A stretch of DNA of 64,000 nucleotides, from positions 211,726,880-211,790,879 of the forward strand of contig NC_080571.1 of assembly GCF_030247185.1 (NCBI RefSeq). Direction: 5' to 3'. Origin of the DNA: Malaya genurostris. Lineage: Eukaryota; Arthropoda; Insecta; Diptera; Culicidae. How positions within the stretch are numbered: the stretch's first letter is position 1; each line of letters opens with the position of its first letter. This document shows positions 20,932-30,130 of the stretch, one piece after another. The notes beneath the pieces were generated by a model that was not told where the DNA came from, made no database searches, and saw only the letters and a program-made list of their open reading frames with translations. Made by a program: the position numbers and the translations under genes.

Positions 20932-23119
20932 GTGCTTAAGCGATCTTTGGAGTAGATGGATTGAGTTGTACGACAAGATCGACGAAGTAAGGATACCCCG
21001 ATGTTATTTTGTTGGACCTAAGGAGGTGGATGAAATCGAGATTCATGTGTTCACAGATGCCAGCGTGTCGGCATGTGCATGTGTAGCATATCTGAGGATG
21101 TCGAATAACGGAAGTTGCTGGTGTTCTCTAGTAGCAGCAAAAACAAAGGTTGCGCCAATTCGTCCACTTTCAGTTCCTAGGTTGGAAATTCAAGCGGCTA
21201 TGATGGGAGCTCGATTAATGCAAACCGTAAGCTCTGCACTCACGGTCAACATAAGAAGTCGATTCCTGTGGACAGATTCAACGGTAGTTCTAGCCTGGCT
21301 TCGCTTCGACAGTCGTCGATATCCTCCGTTCGTGTCGTTTCGAGTCGGTGAAATCCTTTCGCTTACCAGTGTTGATGAATGGTACTACGTGCCGTCAAAG
21401 CTCAACGTAGCTGACGATGCCACGAAGTGGAATACAGGATTGTCGTTTGATCCAGACAGCCGTTGGTTTCAAGCCCCCTCATTTCTACCCACGAAAGAGC
21501 AGTGGCCAAAACAGTCTACTAAAGTAGATGAAACGGATGCCTCCGTTGAAGAAGTTCGAGTAGTACCAGTACACCATGTAGTAGAGGAGATCGTTAATGC
21601 AGATCGTTTTTCTAACTGGAATCGATTAGTAAGAGCGATGGCTTATGTTTATAAAGCAATAAATAAATGGAAACAATCTGAAAGCGGTAGTTGTCTTCGC
21701 CTCGGACAGGATGAGTTCAATAAGGCAGAGGAAGCTCTCTGGCGCCAGGCGCAAGCGCAGTCATATGAGGAAGAGATTCAGGCATTGACGAAGGGTTGCA
21801 GTGTTAGTAAACAAAGCTCGCTGAGGTCGATGGTTCTCTATCTGGACGATAAAGGACTTGTTCGGATCAAAGGCCGAATCGGAAATGCATCACATATTCC
21901 CTACGCGACCAGGTACCTAGTAGTACTTCCCAAGAACAGCCGAATAACCTTCCTTATTGTGGATGCTTTCCATCGACGGTTTCTTCATGCGAACAACGAA
22001 ACAGTTTACAACGAATTGCGACAAAAGTTTCACATTCCAAAATTGCGAACATTCATACGCCAAGTTGGAAGAATTTGTCAGCACTGTAAAGTGAAGAAAG
22101 CTGTTCCGGTGCCACCGTTAATGGGACCGCTTCCCAAAGTACGCTTAACGCCACTTATTCGACCATTTACGTACGTCGGTGTCGATTATATGGGACCGTT
22201 CGAGGTCAAAATTGGACGCAGTCTGGTAAAGCGCTGGATATGCTTCTTCACCTGTCTCACGATTCGGGCAGTTCATTTGGAACTGGTGCATAGCCTTTCA
22301 ACAATCTCTTGTGTAATGGCAGTCAGAAGATTTGTGTCTCGGCGGGGCGCGCCTCTTGAGATTTTCTCCGATAATGGCACCAACTTCGTTGGAGCAAATC
22401 GCCAGTTGTCAGAAGAAAGGTCGAAAATCGAGAAAATATCCAAGCACTGTGCCGCCACATTCACGAACGCAGATACGCAGTGGCATTTTAACGTTCCTGC
22501 AGCTCCGCATATGGGTGGACCATGGGAACGCATGGTTAAATCCGTAAAGGTTGCGATGAAAGCTATCTCAGACAGTCCCCGACATCCAAGTGATGAGGTT
22601 TTAGAAACTATCATGTTGGAAGCGGAAGGCATTGTAAATTCCCGACCACTGACCTACGTACCGTTGGAAGCAGAAGATCAAGAGTCACTCACGCCGAATC
22701 ATTTCCTGCTATACAGTTCAAGCGGGATCAAACAACCACCGAGCGATCCTGTAGCTAAAGGATACATTCTACGGGATAGTTGGAAGCTAGCGCAGCACAT
22801 CATAGATGAATTCTGGCGAAGGTGGGTTCGGGAATATCTTCCAATGTTAACGCGCCAGACGAAATGGTTCGATGCAGTTAAACCATTAGAACCGGGTGAT
22901 CTAGTTGTCGTCGTCGATGAACAAGCTAGAAACCGTTGGGAACGAGGACGCATTCTCGAGACGTTTCCGGATAAAACCGGACAAGTAAGAAGAGCGACGG
23001 TGCAGACAAACAGAGGAGTGTTTGCTAGGCCGGCGGTGAAACTAGCCGTTCTAGATGTCGTAAGCAGTAGCCAGAACTCGGAGCGAATCGCTTCGGAATC
23101 GGGGATGATTCACGGGTAG
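20897..23119 (+). CDS. BEL/Pao Gag-Pol part 3: RNase H and integrase
   Basis: 740 codons. RNase H residues are seen at D54 (FTDAS), in RLEIQAA and in LWTDSTVV. The integrase zinc-binding head shows HRRFLHANN and CQHCKVKKA. The integrase core carries D430 (GVDYMGPF), D492 (FSDNGTNF) and E544 (GGPWERMV). The C terminus (about 640-720) is the DUF5641-type domain with the PGDLVVV motif. All catalytic positions are present. The stop is just before the polypurine tract and 3' LTR. Confidence 0.92.
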   Translation: MQELTLDEPISECLSDLWSRWIELYDKIDEVRIPRCYFVGPKEVDEIEIHVFTDASVSACACVAYLRMSNNGSCWCSLVAAKTKVAPIRPLSVPRLEIQAAMMGARLMQTVSSALTVNIRSRFLWTDSTVVLAWLRFDSRRYPPFVSFRVGEILSLTSVDEWYYVPSKLNVADDATKWNTGLSFDPDSRWFQAPSFLPTKEQWPKQSTKVDETDASVEEVRVVPVHHVVEEIVNADRFSNWNRLVRAMAYVYKAINKWKQSESGSCLRLGQDEFNKAEEALWRQAQAQSYEEEIQALTKGCSVSKQSSLRSMVLYLDDKGLVRIKGRIGNASHIPYATRYLVVLPKNSRITFLIVDAFHRRFLHANNETVYNELRQKFHIPKLRTFIRQVGRICQHCKVKKAVPVPPLMGPLPKVRLTPLIRPFTYVGVDYMGPFEVKIGRSLVKRWICFFTCLTIRAVHLELVHSLSTISCVMAVRRFVSRRGAPLEIFSDNGTNFVGANRQLSEERSKIEKISKHCAATFTNADTQWHFNVPAAPHMGGPWERMVKSVKVAMKAISDSPRHPSDEVLETIMLEAEGIVNSRPLTYVPLEAEDQESLTPNHFLLYSSSGIKQPPSDPVAKGYILRDSWKLAQHIIDEFWRRWVREYLPMLTRQTKWFDAVKPLEPGDLVVVVDEQARNRWERGRILETFPDKTGQVRRATVQTNRGVFARPAVKLAVLDVVSSSQNSERIASESGMIHG

Positions 23120-23124
23120 GGGAA
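23114..23124 (+). other. Polypurine tract
   Basis: GGGTAGGGGAA lies immediately before the 3' LTR. It is the expected primer site for plus-strand DNA synthesis. Confidence 0.8.
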
Positions 23125-23675
23125 TGTCGACGATACCTCTCGCCGATTAGATGTGCGAACCACCCTGCCCTATTCCTCGCAAGAAAGTTACCACAGGGTA
23201 TAAAAAGCAATTTGTAACAACCTTGACAAATGTCACTAGTGCAAGAATCAGATAAAGACAGTAAAAACATTAAAGCGATCGGTTGTGCAATTTTTAGTCG
23301 GTTTGGATTTAATTTCTATTCTGTTTGGAATTTCTAAATCTAACTTGATTCATCCACGTAGTAAGTGGAACAGTTAGTACAATTGAGGTACGTTTAGAGT
23401 AAAAGAATTATTACATGTATTACTTACCTTACCACTAGTTAAATACTTACCATAAATGTGTGAATTAAAGCTTAACCTAAAACTTACCGTTGCTATTATA
23501 GATTACAATTAGTCATCCTTCCGCGGTGATACCTGAAAAGAAAGAAGAAGAAACACTGAAAATGTAAGAAACGATTATACTTACCCTTTATATATCTACT
23601 AAATAATTCAATAAATTACAGCCTTTTAGCTGCATAGTAAGGCAACTACAAAGACGGTGTTTACTTTCGGGAACA
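23125..23675 (+). repeat. 3' LTR of the BEL/Pao element
   Basis: 551 bp. I see no difference from the 5' LTR other than a missing 4-bp TACA near its end. Confidence 0.95.
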
Positions 23676-23697
23676 GCCTTTCTATATGAGGAAGCAA
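23676..23697 (+). mobile_element. Family A copy 4, terminal segment
   Basis: GCCTTTCTATATGAG plus the following bases complete the right end of the family A copy that started at 11218. Confidence 0.75.
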
Positions 23698-23769
23698 AAA
23701 TGATTCAAATAAGAAAAAATCAAAAAATCATGAGGTGGGCTTATTATTCTGCCTATCAGTGAATGATTA

Positions 23770-23775
23770 TTTATT
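23770..23775 (-). terminator. Poly(A) signal for cuticular-type gene 2
   Basis: AATAAA on the minus strand about 75 nt past the stop codon at 23851. Confidence 0.5.
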
Positions 23776-23850
23776 TATCTACAGTATTCTAGTTAAGATT
23801 AAGAAATTATAAGGACTAAACTAAAGCTAACCCTTAAATTTTAAACACAG

Positions 23851-24364
23851 CTAATCCATCCAATCTAAGATTAAATCAGGATCATTCTGTTTTAATCTCA
23901 TTTTAGTCATTTCTCCGTTTTTCAGTATATCACCAAAAATATTCAAAAAACTGTTCAATCGAATGTGTGAATCGTCGGTTATCGGCTCATGGACTTCGCT
24001 ATCCTTTTCTGGCTCTTGATGTTGAATTTGTTGTTCAGGCTGTTCGTTATGTTGCCTGTCTGTCTTGACGTCAATTGCCTCAGGAGCAGCTTCTGATGGA
24101 ACCGGCACTTTTATCTCCACGGGAACCAACTCTTCGAATGTAACATCCTTTTGTACTTTAACACTATGTGACAATTCTCTATCCTGTGTCACCTTCACGT
24201 CATTGGTAGCTTCTGAAAAGGCTACTGCAATGAATATCGCCACCACGATGATTATGGCCAGAGCCGCCGTTAAAGCATAGAATGGCTAAGCGATATAGAT
24301 GACAATGTTAATTAACACGTAGGAACAAGAATTCTAAACTCTTCACTGTTTGACGCACCTTCAT
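23851..24364 (-). CDS. Secreted acidic Gln/Glu-rich protein, cuticular-cluster paralogue (gene 2)
   Basis: Exon 1 is complement(24359..24364), coding Met-Lys. The intron is 24286-24358 (73 nt, GTGCGT donor, CTTAG acceptor) and exon 2 is complement(23851..24285), giving 146 aa. The start MKPFYALTAALAIIIVVAIF is a signal peptide or signal anchor. The middle holds one short relic of the family repeat (LVPVEIKVPVPSE, about residues 55-67). The C-terminal half is acidic and rich in Gln, Glu and His, then a short hydrophobic-charged tail (FLNIFGDILKNG) ends the protein. The 5' UTR, exon 1 and splice donor align closely with those of gene 3, so the two are duplicates. The Lys-Val-Pro array that dominates genes 1 and 3 is almost absent here. 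A structural cuticle role is less certain for this one. Confidence 0.82.
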
Positions 24365-24431
24365 GGTTGTATTTCAACGTAGATTCCGACCGCAACTTGG
24401 AAACCAAACCCAGCGAGCGATTACAGGCGAA

Positions 24432-24438
24432 TGCCGAC
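24432..24438 (-). promoter_or_regulatory. Probable initiator of gene 2
   Basis: GTCGGCA aligns with GTCAGCA of gene 3 inside a conserved 5' leader. No good TATA box is found 25-35 nt upstream, unlike genes 1 and 3. Confidence 0.4.
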
Positions 24439-24522
24439 CGATGTCAGTTTTTTTCACACTAATTGCACTTCGCAGATGGTTGAGCGCGGATTCAGTTCAA
24501 ATGTGTTATCGTATGAAATAAA

Positions 24523-24541
24523 GACAAACGTGCAATCGTAC
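24523..24541 (-). promoter_or_regulatory. Conserved upstream block of gene 2
   Basis: GACAAACGTGCAATCGTAC (plus strand) differs at only two positions from the block at 41149-41167 upstream of gene 3. It lies about 85-105 bp before the predicted start site. Because nearby sequence is much less conserved, it is a good candidate regulatory site. Confidence 0.55.
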
Positions 24542-24544
24542 AAA

Positions 24545-24896
24545 ATTAGATGAACATTTATTTCAACAGGTCACAAACATTTAGGTCTTGATTTGGTCAT
24601 AAAGTGTATATTATCTAATGGGCCGACTTAAATAGTTTCCAAAGGAGATATTGGTGTCATCAATAGGGCTATCTGCTAACGAATGAGCGGAGAAAAAAAT
24701 ACACTCCAAAATGTCTGCTCGTTTCACACAACTAAAGTGTAACAATCCGTCAACATAGTGCTAGTTCAGTGTGTCCGTACAGTTAGGTTTATATAATTAC
24801 TAGCATTATGATTTTATCTACACAAAAACAATTCCAGAAAATAGTAACAAGTCTTCAGTCAACTTATCATACATACTCGTAAAGAGCTTTTCAATA
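24545..24896. other. Intergenic, nothing recognised
   Basis: AT-rich spacer upstream of gene 2, no supported feature. Confidence 0.4.
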
Positions 24897-25710
24897 AAAG
24901 GTGTTATTTTGATTTTCAAAGAAAAATGATTGAATGTTTATTTTTATGTAAAGAGGAAGGTATGCCATCAATAACGAAAAACACTATCATCCAAATCGTC
25001 ACCAAGACTACGTTCACAGGACCATATTCTTTTCATGAAATTTTCCATCACCGAACCGCAAAGTGTCTGAAGTATGGCCTCAATAGTTTCACGAATTCCA
25101 TCTTGGAGGTCTTGAATCGACACTGGGCTGTTGGCGTAGACCTTATCTTCCTCGTGGCTCCAAAGGAAGAAGTCGCAGAATCACAAAATCTATGGTTTCG
25201 TTGCTTGTGTGGCATGTAACTCCTTCTTGTTGAAATTGAACGTTTTTCAGATCAATAGCATCCAATTCCGGCCATAAAAAAACCTTTTATCATTTCTCGA
25301 TAGAGAAATCTATTCGCCGTAACTGTTGCTCCAGCTCCACTTTTTCGAAAAAGTAAGATTCTACGATCCCGCCGGACCATAAAGCGCACCAAAAAGTTAC
25401 ACGTTGAGGATGGAGAGGCTTTTCATCAATAAATCTTGGGTTTTCCAAACTCCAAATGCGACAATTTTGCTGGTTAACGTAGACACCGAGATGGAAATTG
25501 GCCTCATTGGGCAGTCCATATGATTTTTCGATGAAATTTCGGATCATTTTCATGTATTTTAAGGACACAACCAGTAAATACACGAGTTTGTTCATGATGG
25601 GTATCGTTCCATTTTCATCATTAAAATAGTTTCTACTTGTCAAATGTAAACAAATACAGCTTCAAAATTGGAATTTGCCAAAATATCGGACTATTCAAAA
25701 TTACACCTCT
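24897..25710 (-). pseudogene. Mariner-type transposase remnant with partial ends
   Basis: On the minus strand 25643-25290 carries VYVNQQNCRIWS, KPLHPQRVTFWCALWSGGI and ESYFFE, the signature central region of insect mariner-like transposases. Further on, after a deletion and frameshifts, 25210-24926 reads as the family C-terminal end (MENFMKRIWSCERS). The catalytic DGATCHT and PLDYFLW boxes are lost or broken. Short imperfect inverted ends (AGGTGTTATTTTGA and AGAGGTGTAATTTTGA) mark the probable limits. The element is dead and more diverged than the one at 45425-46357. Confidence 0.7.
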
Positions 25711-26364
25711 GATTGGAACTGTAAATTTGCCTTTTATAAAAAATAAACTTTGAGTCGAATCGGTCTCTCCTCGGTCCTTGCAAAACAAATAGTTTGACAT
25801 ACTCAAGACGTGTGCAAAGTATCATACAAAAAGCAAGTAGATTTTACCACTTTTTCTGCTGTTAATTTCTGGAAATGCTCACCTGACATAAGTGTGTATG
25901 TTCTAGATATTAATTGCAAAATAATGGTAAAAGCGAAACTTTGCATAATATTCCAATATAGTAGAAACCATTCTATTTGCACAGATTGAGAGACTCAATC
26001 AACTCAAGAATGATTTCTAAAGCGGGTGAATACATGTTTTGCATGTACTTTATTCAAATCTTTGTGATTCGGATCCTTGTACTTGTGAAGAAATGGTGTC
26101 CAAGATGACTTTGCAGAAAATCTGAATTGAACACTCTTAGAGTTATGAAATACTTTTTCAAAAATAAGAAAATTATCCGTAAAAATAAAATTTAAAAAAA
26201 GCATCTGCAATTTTCGCCTTTCTCTATTAAAAGGATACAGAATTGCTGGAAAACAGTCATTCGATCGGAGACCTCTAGTATTCTATACCATTCGACTAAG
26301 TTCGACGAGATTGAAAAATGGTTGTGTGGGCACTTTTCAAAGATCTTTCTGTCTACTTAATTTT
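25711..26364. other. No gene recognised
   Basis: AT-rich, with short frames only. Confidence 0.4.
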
Positions 26365-26600
26365 AAGACGTGAATACATCTTACTTTCCTACGGAGCGCC
26401 TTTAAAAATTTAAAAAAAAAATTGGAAGATTGGATGGATTTTAATCGTGAATATCTAGAGTTGTACTCAGCGCAGCAAAATAATTTTATCTCCATGCTAT
26501 CAGAAATATGGTCAGAAATTTATGATTAAATTATCAACAGTGATAATTATTCATATATAACTCAGAAATGTAGTTTCCTCCAACTTTTGCATACAGTGTG
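26365..26600 (+). repeat. Diverged copy of family C2 segment
   Basis: Aligns at lower identity with 29690-29900. Shared features are TTACTTT.CTA.GG.GCGCC, GGAAGATTGG / GGAAGAATGG and TAATCGTGAATATCT.GA. It shows that the segment is an older dispersed repeat. Confidence 0.6.
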
Positions 26601-26639
26601 GTAAACTCATCAGTCCGGCAGTCCGGCACACTGCATCTG

Positions 26640-26815
26640 GATTCGAGATTCAATTTGGGGTTGGATTCTGGAATTGAATTCTGATACTGCATTTTGGAAC
26701 TCAATTCCGAATCTGTATTCTGGTCCTGCTGAATTCCAAATTTAATTTTAAGGTTTTGAATGCAGTTCTAGAATTAGGTCTAGAATACAGGTTCTGAAAC
26801 TGAGTTCAATGGAGA
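26640..26815. repeat. Degenerate GAATTC/TTCTGGAA-type simple repeat
   Basis: Successive imperfect units such as GATTCTGGAATTGAATTCTG. A similar and longer tract is at 59215-59620. Confidence 0.6.
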
Positions 26816-26832
26816 GTTCAAGGAAGTGATAA

Positions 26833-26992
26833 AGAGGGGGGGGAGGTGGTTCAAGGGGGGTGAGGATTCAAGGTAGGGGGGGGGGGGGGGTCAAAAGTAA
26901 AGTTATTTGAACTTTTATATAAAAAGAACTCTATTGTTCATGGAACTTACTGTTGAAAAATCTTCCATTAGGGGGGAGGGGGGTTCAACCGC
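26833..26992. repeat. G-run cluster
   Basis: Plus-strand G runs of 6 to 15 bases at about 26835-26843, 26855-26860, 26876-26890 and 26971-26983. This could form G-quadruplexes. It is also a difficult region for assembly. Confidence 0.8.
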
Positions 26993-26999
26993 GCACGGG

Positions 27000-27884
27000 C
27001 CTGATTTACAGGAAACAAAACTAAGGTTACACTAGAAACTGTTTTTACCATTTTGCTGGGTTTTGAATACCCTTTCCAATTATTTTACGCTCTCGGAATT
27101 CGGATGTACATTGATCCGCGTTACACGTACTTGACAAAAACGGAACAATACTCACCAGCGCCGAAAAATGAACAAATGTGCTCCTGTACAAACAACAACT
27201 ACGAAAACACCTAAAACTTCATCGGCGCATGGATGGCCTAGTACTTCATCAAAATCACTATAGATGTCGCCACTGCGCATAATAGCCTTTCCAAAAACCA
27301 ACTTAGTCGGCCAACCAACCAGCGGAAAATATAACCAAGAATAGATCCAGTGGGTTTCTGCTTCCATGTCGTAAAAGGTGACAATTGCAGTAGTTTCTCT
27401 TTGCCTACTTTCGATCAATTACCAAATTCTTTAAAAGTTTCAAATCTGGAGACTTTAAGCTATCGCGCTATCCAGCATTCTTTCCTATCTACTATATGAT
27501 TGCTAAATAACTTTGCTCATTTTAAGTTATTTCTCATCTTTCAAGATTATAATTTCAATAAATCACATTCACTCGATTTTTCCGTAAAAACCGATAGGAA
27601 AGTTACTCGTTTTGCGATAGTATTTAACAATTTTATTTTGGCCTACGTTTAGTACTTTTGAATTTGAATAGGCAGCTTTTACACGGAATGGATGACAACC
27701 ACGCATTGTTTAACCATGGCCATAGCACAGTGATACCAATCATGTCAAAACACACGTTTTTTTGTTTGTTCTTCATGGTTTAATTTTGGAGCTTCTATGT
27801 CTTCAGACGAATTTCTATTTTAAGTAGTCCGCTTCTTTTTATATAATCAAAGTTGTTATAAATCCACCTAAAAGTGAGTTTAAA
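27000..27884. other. No gene recognised
   Basis: One 88-codon minus-strand frame at 27152-27418 has a hydrophobic C terminus, but no splice context, homologue or codon signal that I can defend. Confidence 0.4.
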
Positions 27885-28226
27885 AAAGGCGGGTGGGTAA
27901 TGTCAGAGACATAACTGGATGTCGTGAATACGAAAACAACTGACATGTTCCTTAACACTTCCGAATATCAATTGTATGAATTATGTACGCATTCCCCTTT
28001 TTCACATTTTTCGCAAAAACAAAGAACGCTTCACTTGATCTCGATTACTGTGAATTTCACACAGCGAAAAGTGCACAAATCTAAGCAAACTGTTCTTGAT
28101 TTGCAGTAAACTGAGGATATTTCCCCACGATTTGCAAACAACAAATCCTAATAGTTCTTTAGAAAACTTTTAGAGCCATTAGAACAGCTGATATTGTGCA
28201 ATGCTCTCCACCGTTGTTTTTTGATG
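27885..28226 (+). repeat. Family C1 segment, left inverted arm
   Basis: About 340 bp from GGCGGGTGGGTAATGTCAGA to CTCTCCACCGTTG. The same sequence lies inverted at 30963-31303 with about 97% identity by eye. The end block also starts a diverged copy at 59690. Contains the palindrome TGTGAAATTCACA (minus-strand reading). No coding capacity. Confidence 0.85.
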
Positions 28227-28514
28227 TGGAACACATCTTCATTAGGGGTGCAAATCACAAACTACACGTAGAAAAGTGGTCAGGTTTTAAACATTTACAG
28301 CTCAGTCTATTTTGTATCAATTATTAATATTATGTCACCATTTGATTGAAAATATTTCTACGCATTGATTTGAATGTCCATAACCATGTATTTTCATTGA
28401 AATGTTGATTAATAGCTAGCAGAATCCTATTTTACTGCAAAAAATCTCCGGCATAGTGGATTTCCCTGCCATAGTCGACGGTTTTGAAGGAGTAAGCGAT
28501 ATATCAAAGCATTG

Positions 28515-28605
28515 CTCTGATTGGTCAATCGATGCTAAAGCGAAGCTGTTGGAAGCACGCGAATCTATAAATAGAAGCAAAATTATAGCTAACGTTTCAG
28601 TCCTA
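28515..28605 (+). promoter_or_regulatory. Orphan promoter-like element
   Basis: An inverted CCAAT box (ATTGG near 28520), TATAAATA at 28566-28573 and a TCAGT initiator at 28597-28601, 33 nt after the TATA start. A short ATG frame follows but stops after seven codons. This may be a real promoter whose gene is missing, or a chance match. Confidence 0.35.
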
Positions 28606-28929
28606 CGAGTACCATGCTAGAGGTAGGTTGTTGCTAGACAGCAAGACAAAAAGTGCCATAAAACGATTTGAAGCTTTAATTGGCATGCTCTGATCTTGTG
28701 TCATGCAAGTTCGGATGAAATTCCATGTTATGTCGTTTCACCTGAGAAATTGACAACTACCCCAGGGTAAATTTGGAGTGCATAAGATTAATTTATAATT
28801 TATATAAGATGAACTCGATTGATAATAAGAAAAAGTTTATCGCTTCAACCGAAATCGCAGAATGGTTTTAATGGTAGAGAAACGCTATAAAAATAACTGC
28901 TTGCATACAAAACTTGAACACAAGCTTTG

Positions 28930-28985
28930 CGAAGGGAAGCCTAAATATCGATATCCGTATAGCAAGCTTAAATATCGATATCCGT
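28930..28985. repeat. Two-unit repeat of TAAATATCGATATCCGTAT
   Basis: The 19-mer occurs twice, 29 bp apart, within AAGC-flanked units. Confidence 0.8.
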
Positions 28986-29496
28986 ATCGTGTACAAACAT
29001 ATAATTGCATACATTTGGGCTATTGGTGTAATTTCGTCGGCTACAAAACAAATACAAATCACGACGAATAAAGTCTATATTCTGGGTACGCGTGTTCGGT
29101 TTTGGTTCAATCTTAGCAGACTCTCGTACATTTGCGAATTCAAAAGTGCGACGATTTTTTTTCAAATAAAATTTTATTGGGCTCATTTGCTTTAGCTTAA
29201 CGTGGCCGATTGTCTTGTTGTTTGAGAGAGAGAAAGGGATGCCGTATTACGGGGTGGCATACTCCCCTAGAGTTAGTAAGGCGACATAGGGAGGGTGGGA
29301 CCTACACAGTATTGAATTGAAATTTAAATACATCATTTGTTTGTGGCATACGTTCGATGAATCTTCATGTTCTTCAGCTTGTAGCAATGAAGAGATTATT
29401 CTGGATTGGGATGCTTTGTTGGTGTGACGTTTTTGGGTAGCTTCCAGCAACTCAGTCAGGTCAAGGCAGGTGAATGCTCCGAATCATCGTTTATAC

Positions 29497-29688
29497 AGTA
29501 CACTTGATCTCGATTACTGTGAATTTCACACAGCGAAAAGTGCACAAATCTAAGCAAACTGTTCTTGATTTGCCGTAAACTGAGGATATTTCCCTACGAT
29601 TTTCGAACAACAAATCCTAATAGTTCTTTAGAAAACTTTTAGAGCCATTAGAACGGCTGATATTGTGCAATGCTCTCCACCGTTGTTT
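29497..29688 (+). repeat. Family C1 core, second direct copy
   Basis: About 190 bp from ACTTGATCTCGATTACTGTG to CTCTCCACCGTTG, matching 28037-28226. It is joined directly to the C2 segment that follows. Confidence 0.85.
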
Positions 29689-29689
29689 T

Positions 29690-30100
29690 GTCGTGAATAC
29701 GACTTACTTTACTATGGGGCGCCTTTTCAAAATTAGCCATATGGAAGAATGGGCAGAACTTAATCGTGAATATCTCGACTTGTATTAATGGTAGCAACAT
29801 AATTCTTTCACCATTTCATCAAAAATATGATCAGGAATTCAGGATAATATTTTGAACAGTGTGCGATAACCACAAACAACTCAAAAATTAAGTTTTCTTA
29901 AAATTTGAAAACAACGCGGAAAACTCTTTACTTTCGCTTGGGTTTTTCGCGCAAGGACGACGATTTTGAGGTAGTCAGGCACATATCTTCAACTGAATGC
30001 GTATAAAAGGAAAACCGTGGTCGAAAATCGATCATTTCTTTTCGTGCGTTCGATGGAAGCAGACGTCGTGGGAGTGGAATCATCAACCAGCAGCGACGGA
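29690..30100 (+). repeat. Family C2 segment, left inverted arm
   Basis: About 410 bp from GTCGTGAATACGACTTAC to CAGCAGCGACGGA. An inverted copy is present at 32340-32412 joined to 36554-36901, with the Jockey-clade LINE inserted into it. The arms look identical by eye. It contains TATAAAAGG at 30002-30010. No coding frame. Confidence 0.85.
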
Positions 30101-30126
30101 CCAAATTGAGTTCCTCAATTTGGTCC
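30098..30126. repeat. Perfect 13-bp hairpin at the C2 junction
   Basis: GGACCAAATTGAG (30098-30110) and its exact reverse complement (30114-30126) enclose the loop TTC. It lies exactly where the C2 arm ends and the tandem C units begin. Confidence 0.9.
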
Positions 30127-30130
30127 TTGT

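Larger units (their letters stand above)
16013..23675 (+). mobile_element. BEL/Pao LTR retrotransposon, nearly intact
   Basis: The element is 7.66 kb with two LTRs (16013-16567 and 23125-23675), both beginning TG and ending CA, flanked by a 5-bp duplication GCCTT (16008-16012 and 23676-23680). The domain order is PHD finger, Gag, CCHC-type knuckle, aspartic protease, reverse transcriptase, RNase H, integrase with zinc-binding head, and a C-terminal DUF5641-like domain. This is the BEL/Pao order and the mosquito-type PHD N terminus. The LTRs look identical apart from a 4-bp indel, so the insertion is recent. Two single-base shifts split the internal region into three frames. They may be real mutations or assembly errors. 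There is no envelope gene. Confidence 0.95.

Noticed and set aside
16013..23675. Programmed frameshifting in the BEL/Pao element
   Set aside because: Both transitions are single-base shifts, one falling inside the Gag linker and one between RT and RNase H, where no programmed shift is known in this superfamily. Mutation or assembly error is simpler.
27152..27418. 88-codon minus-strand frame with hydrophobic end
   Set aside because: Considered as an exon of a membrane protein. No credible splice sites, partner exon or homologue was recognised.
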